Source of the DNA: Pegea sp. RAD2-039
Lineage: Eukaryota; Chordata; Thaliacea; Salpida; Salpidae
Reading direction: 5' to 3'
Length of the DNA stretch: 64,000 bases
NCBI GenBank assembly: GCA_034620365.1
Contig: JAQGEQ010000186.1
Span: forward strand, 1,674,001 to 1,738,000
Shown: positions 62,090 through 64,000 of the stretch, one piece after another
How positions within the stretch are numbered: position 1 is the first letter of the stretch
Layout of the letters: each line of letters starts with the position of its first letter
Made by a program: the position numbers and the translations under genes
The notes under the pieces: generated by a model
Seen by the model: only the letters and a program-made list of their open reading frames with translations
Databases searched by the model: none
Told to the model about the DNA's origin: nothing

Positions 62090-64000
62090 TTACTTATTGA
62101 CTTTTTATTTATCTATTTATCTCAATAAATACGAAGGAGGGTGCCTGAAGAGAGCACATCCCGCTAACACACATTCTAACAAACAATATCTATTATTTAG
62201 AAATATAGAAAGCAAAAGATGTAACACGTGGCATTTCATTAGTCCTCAAAGCATATAACATTGAGTAATTACATAGAATGTTAATAATATAAAAAAAAGG
62301 AAAAATTGACTATTTAGAAATGGTAGTGTTAGCAATATTACAACTGTTCAACTTCTGCTCGAAAAACACGAGTGATTCTGACATGACAATGTCTGCTGGC
62401 AGCTGGTTCAACGTACAAATTATGCGGTAAAAGAAAAAAAATTGCTTTGATTAATGTACCAGGTGATATAGGCTTATTAAGATGTATTGTGTATCGTCTG
62501 AGATGATAACTTGAGGGAAGGCTAATGGAAAAGAAATCATAGAGTTTAAGGTCAATTAAATTATGGATAAATTTAAAAATAAAGATTAAGTCGTAGTTAA
62601 TCCGTCGAATTTCCAAAGTATATAAATTTAAGGAGCTAAGATGATGTTTATAGCTATCGTATATAAAAATAAGTTTCGATTTATTTGATGTTCATGCACT
62701 GACATTGTATTCAAGAATTGGACGTACGTACAATTTGAAGAAGTTGATAAGAAAGTCCAGATCTTTAGAATTAAAGGTCTTTATAATAAGTTGGACAAGG
62801 TTGATTGATTTTGCAAAGATTTTGGGAACATAATTGTGTCAGATGATAGAGTAATGCCAAGGTCTAGGACTGAAGATATTCGTTGAATAATAAATCCATT
62901 GATTCCAATTGGTTCAGGGGATAAAGTTATAAGTTCAGACTTTGTGGGCTGGATTCTTAGCTGTCAGTTCATATACCAGTTTTCTACAGTGTGTAGTGCA
63001 GTTTGTAGTTTTGAAGGATTACAAGATAATAGTTTGATATCATCTGAATACACAAACACTCTGACATCATTTACTGCTGATGGTCTACTGATAAGTTCTT
63101 TTATGAAAATTAAAAAGGAAAGGGGAACCAGAATGCAACCCTGAAGAACATATAACTTGACTAGGAGTTGATAAGGATCTTTCAACACGAGTTTGATGGA
63201 TTTTACCTGATAAGTAATCTTCAATCCACTTTAAGATAAAGCTGCTGATTTTTAATTTTTGTAAAATAATAACGAGTTTGTTATATGAGACAGAATCAAA
63301 CGCTTTAGCAAAATCGAGATATATGATGTCACATGGAGTGTTACTTTCATAATGGGCTGTAAGCTCATTTAGAAAAGTGAGATGTTGAGTAAGAGAATAT
63401 CTCCGTTTCACAAAGCCATGCTGGACAGCAGATATTGGATGGTGCTCCATCAAATGACTGGTCATATGATTGTGAATGATATGCTCTTGAGTTCTGCAGA
63501 TAACTGAGGTCAGGGAAACTGGTCCGGCACTGCACCTTCTCTTTCTAAATAGAAATTAAATATAAATTTCTTGTAAGCCATACAAAGATCGTTGTACATA
63601 GATTTGTTGAACGGGTCTGATTTAATTTGTTCAAACAATTTTTTCAATGTTCTGGTTTTCTAAATGCTTCGATTCGATGAAAAGGTATGAGTTTTTCAAT
63701 TGACTATTTAATGATGGTAAACCTTGAGTAAATAGTATTGATGTCTTCGGTAGAGTTGAAAACAGAACTCCATTCAACACCTGATAGAAACTTATTGATA
63801 TTATCATAATTTCCACGGTAAAAATTCCTTTTGCTTGAAGTTTTAAAGTTTATAGGAAAAGTTTGATGAAGTATGAAGTGATGATTAGTTTTTTGATCAA
63901 CTTAGATAATGTTCCCAAGTTTTGATGTGATAAGAAGATCCAAAGTATTACCTCTAACTTGGGTCGGAAAAGTAACCATCTGAGATAGGTTAATGGCATC
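62090..64000 (-). mobile_element. LINE (Jockey/CR1-like), copy 2, runs off the right edge
   Basis: Same family and orientation as the copy at 8340-10130. On -, from the window edge: end of an endonuclease domain (VTFPTQVRGNTLDLLITSKLG, about 63990-63910), the linker (NFYRGNYDNINKFLSGVEWS), an RT region with GFVKRRYSLTQHL, IIYLDFAKAFDSVSYNKL, KWIEDYLSG, an SGLHSGSPF block, YSDD (about 63040) and ENWYMN. The non-coding 3' part matches copy 1 (for instance GTACCAGGTGATAT at 62456 and 8640 on +) and ends in a (TTTA)-rich tail at about 62100. A few stops and frame changes disable it. Because it still has endonuclease sequence it is the better copy for naming the family. Confidence 0.87.

Overview
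The window is animal nuclear DNA. It is strongly AT-rich by eye, its genes are split into many short exons by GT-AG introns, and the families present are metazoan: an SLC22 transporter, a secreted mosaic of sushi, EGF and VWD domains with a CILP tail, and an SH3-WW-PH-RhoGAP regulator. I cannot fix the phylum. The CILP-type C-terminus points to a bilaterian invertebrate.

Layout: 1-1640 holds repeat relics, namely the end of an LTR-type element and an old LINE reverse transcriptase. An SLC22-family transporter lies on + at 2690-8192. At 8340-11840 a 5'-truncated LINE on - abuts a fossil LTR element on +. A small unrecognised secreted-protein gene is on + at 13589-14337, followed by a tRNA-derived SINE-like repeat near 15.15-15.5 kb. 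The largest gene, on - at 16977-37273, encodes a very long secreted protein. Its order is signal peptide, Gal-lectin, WxxW, two sushi, CUB, two VWD-C8-TIL blocks, an alternating array of about 16 sushi and 10 EGF modules, a third VWD-C8-TIL block, and the C-terminal region of cartilage intermediate layer protein. A gene-poor stretch follows (37.3-44.0 kb) with one possible broken gene at 41.5-42.4 kb. An ARHGAP12/15/27-like gene on - (44032-60401) contains a roughly 1.8-kb array of a 14-bp repeat in one intron. A second copy of the 8.3-kb LINE family, more complete, runs off the right edge (62.1-64.0 kb).

The genes do not form a pathway: one is a plasma-membrane solute carrier, one an extracellular-matrix or mucin-like protein, one a cytosolic Rho GTPase regulator. 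The most interesting points are the CILP/VWD/lectin mosaic, an EGF exon pair almost identical in DNA while the flanking introns are unrelated, the 14-bp array that reaches 22 bp from a splice acceptor, an in-frame 51-nt intron, and several one-base homopolymer slips in otherwise well conserved exons. The slips mean either assembly errors or incipient decay. Exon boundaries were read by hand from splice sites, phase and family motifs. No alignment, gene predictor or database search was run.
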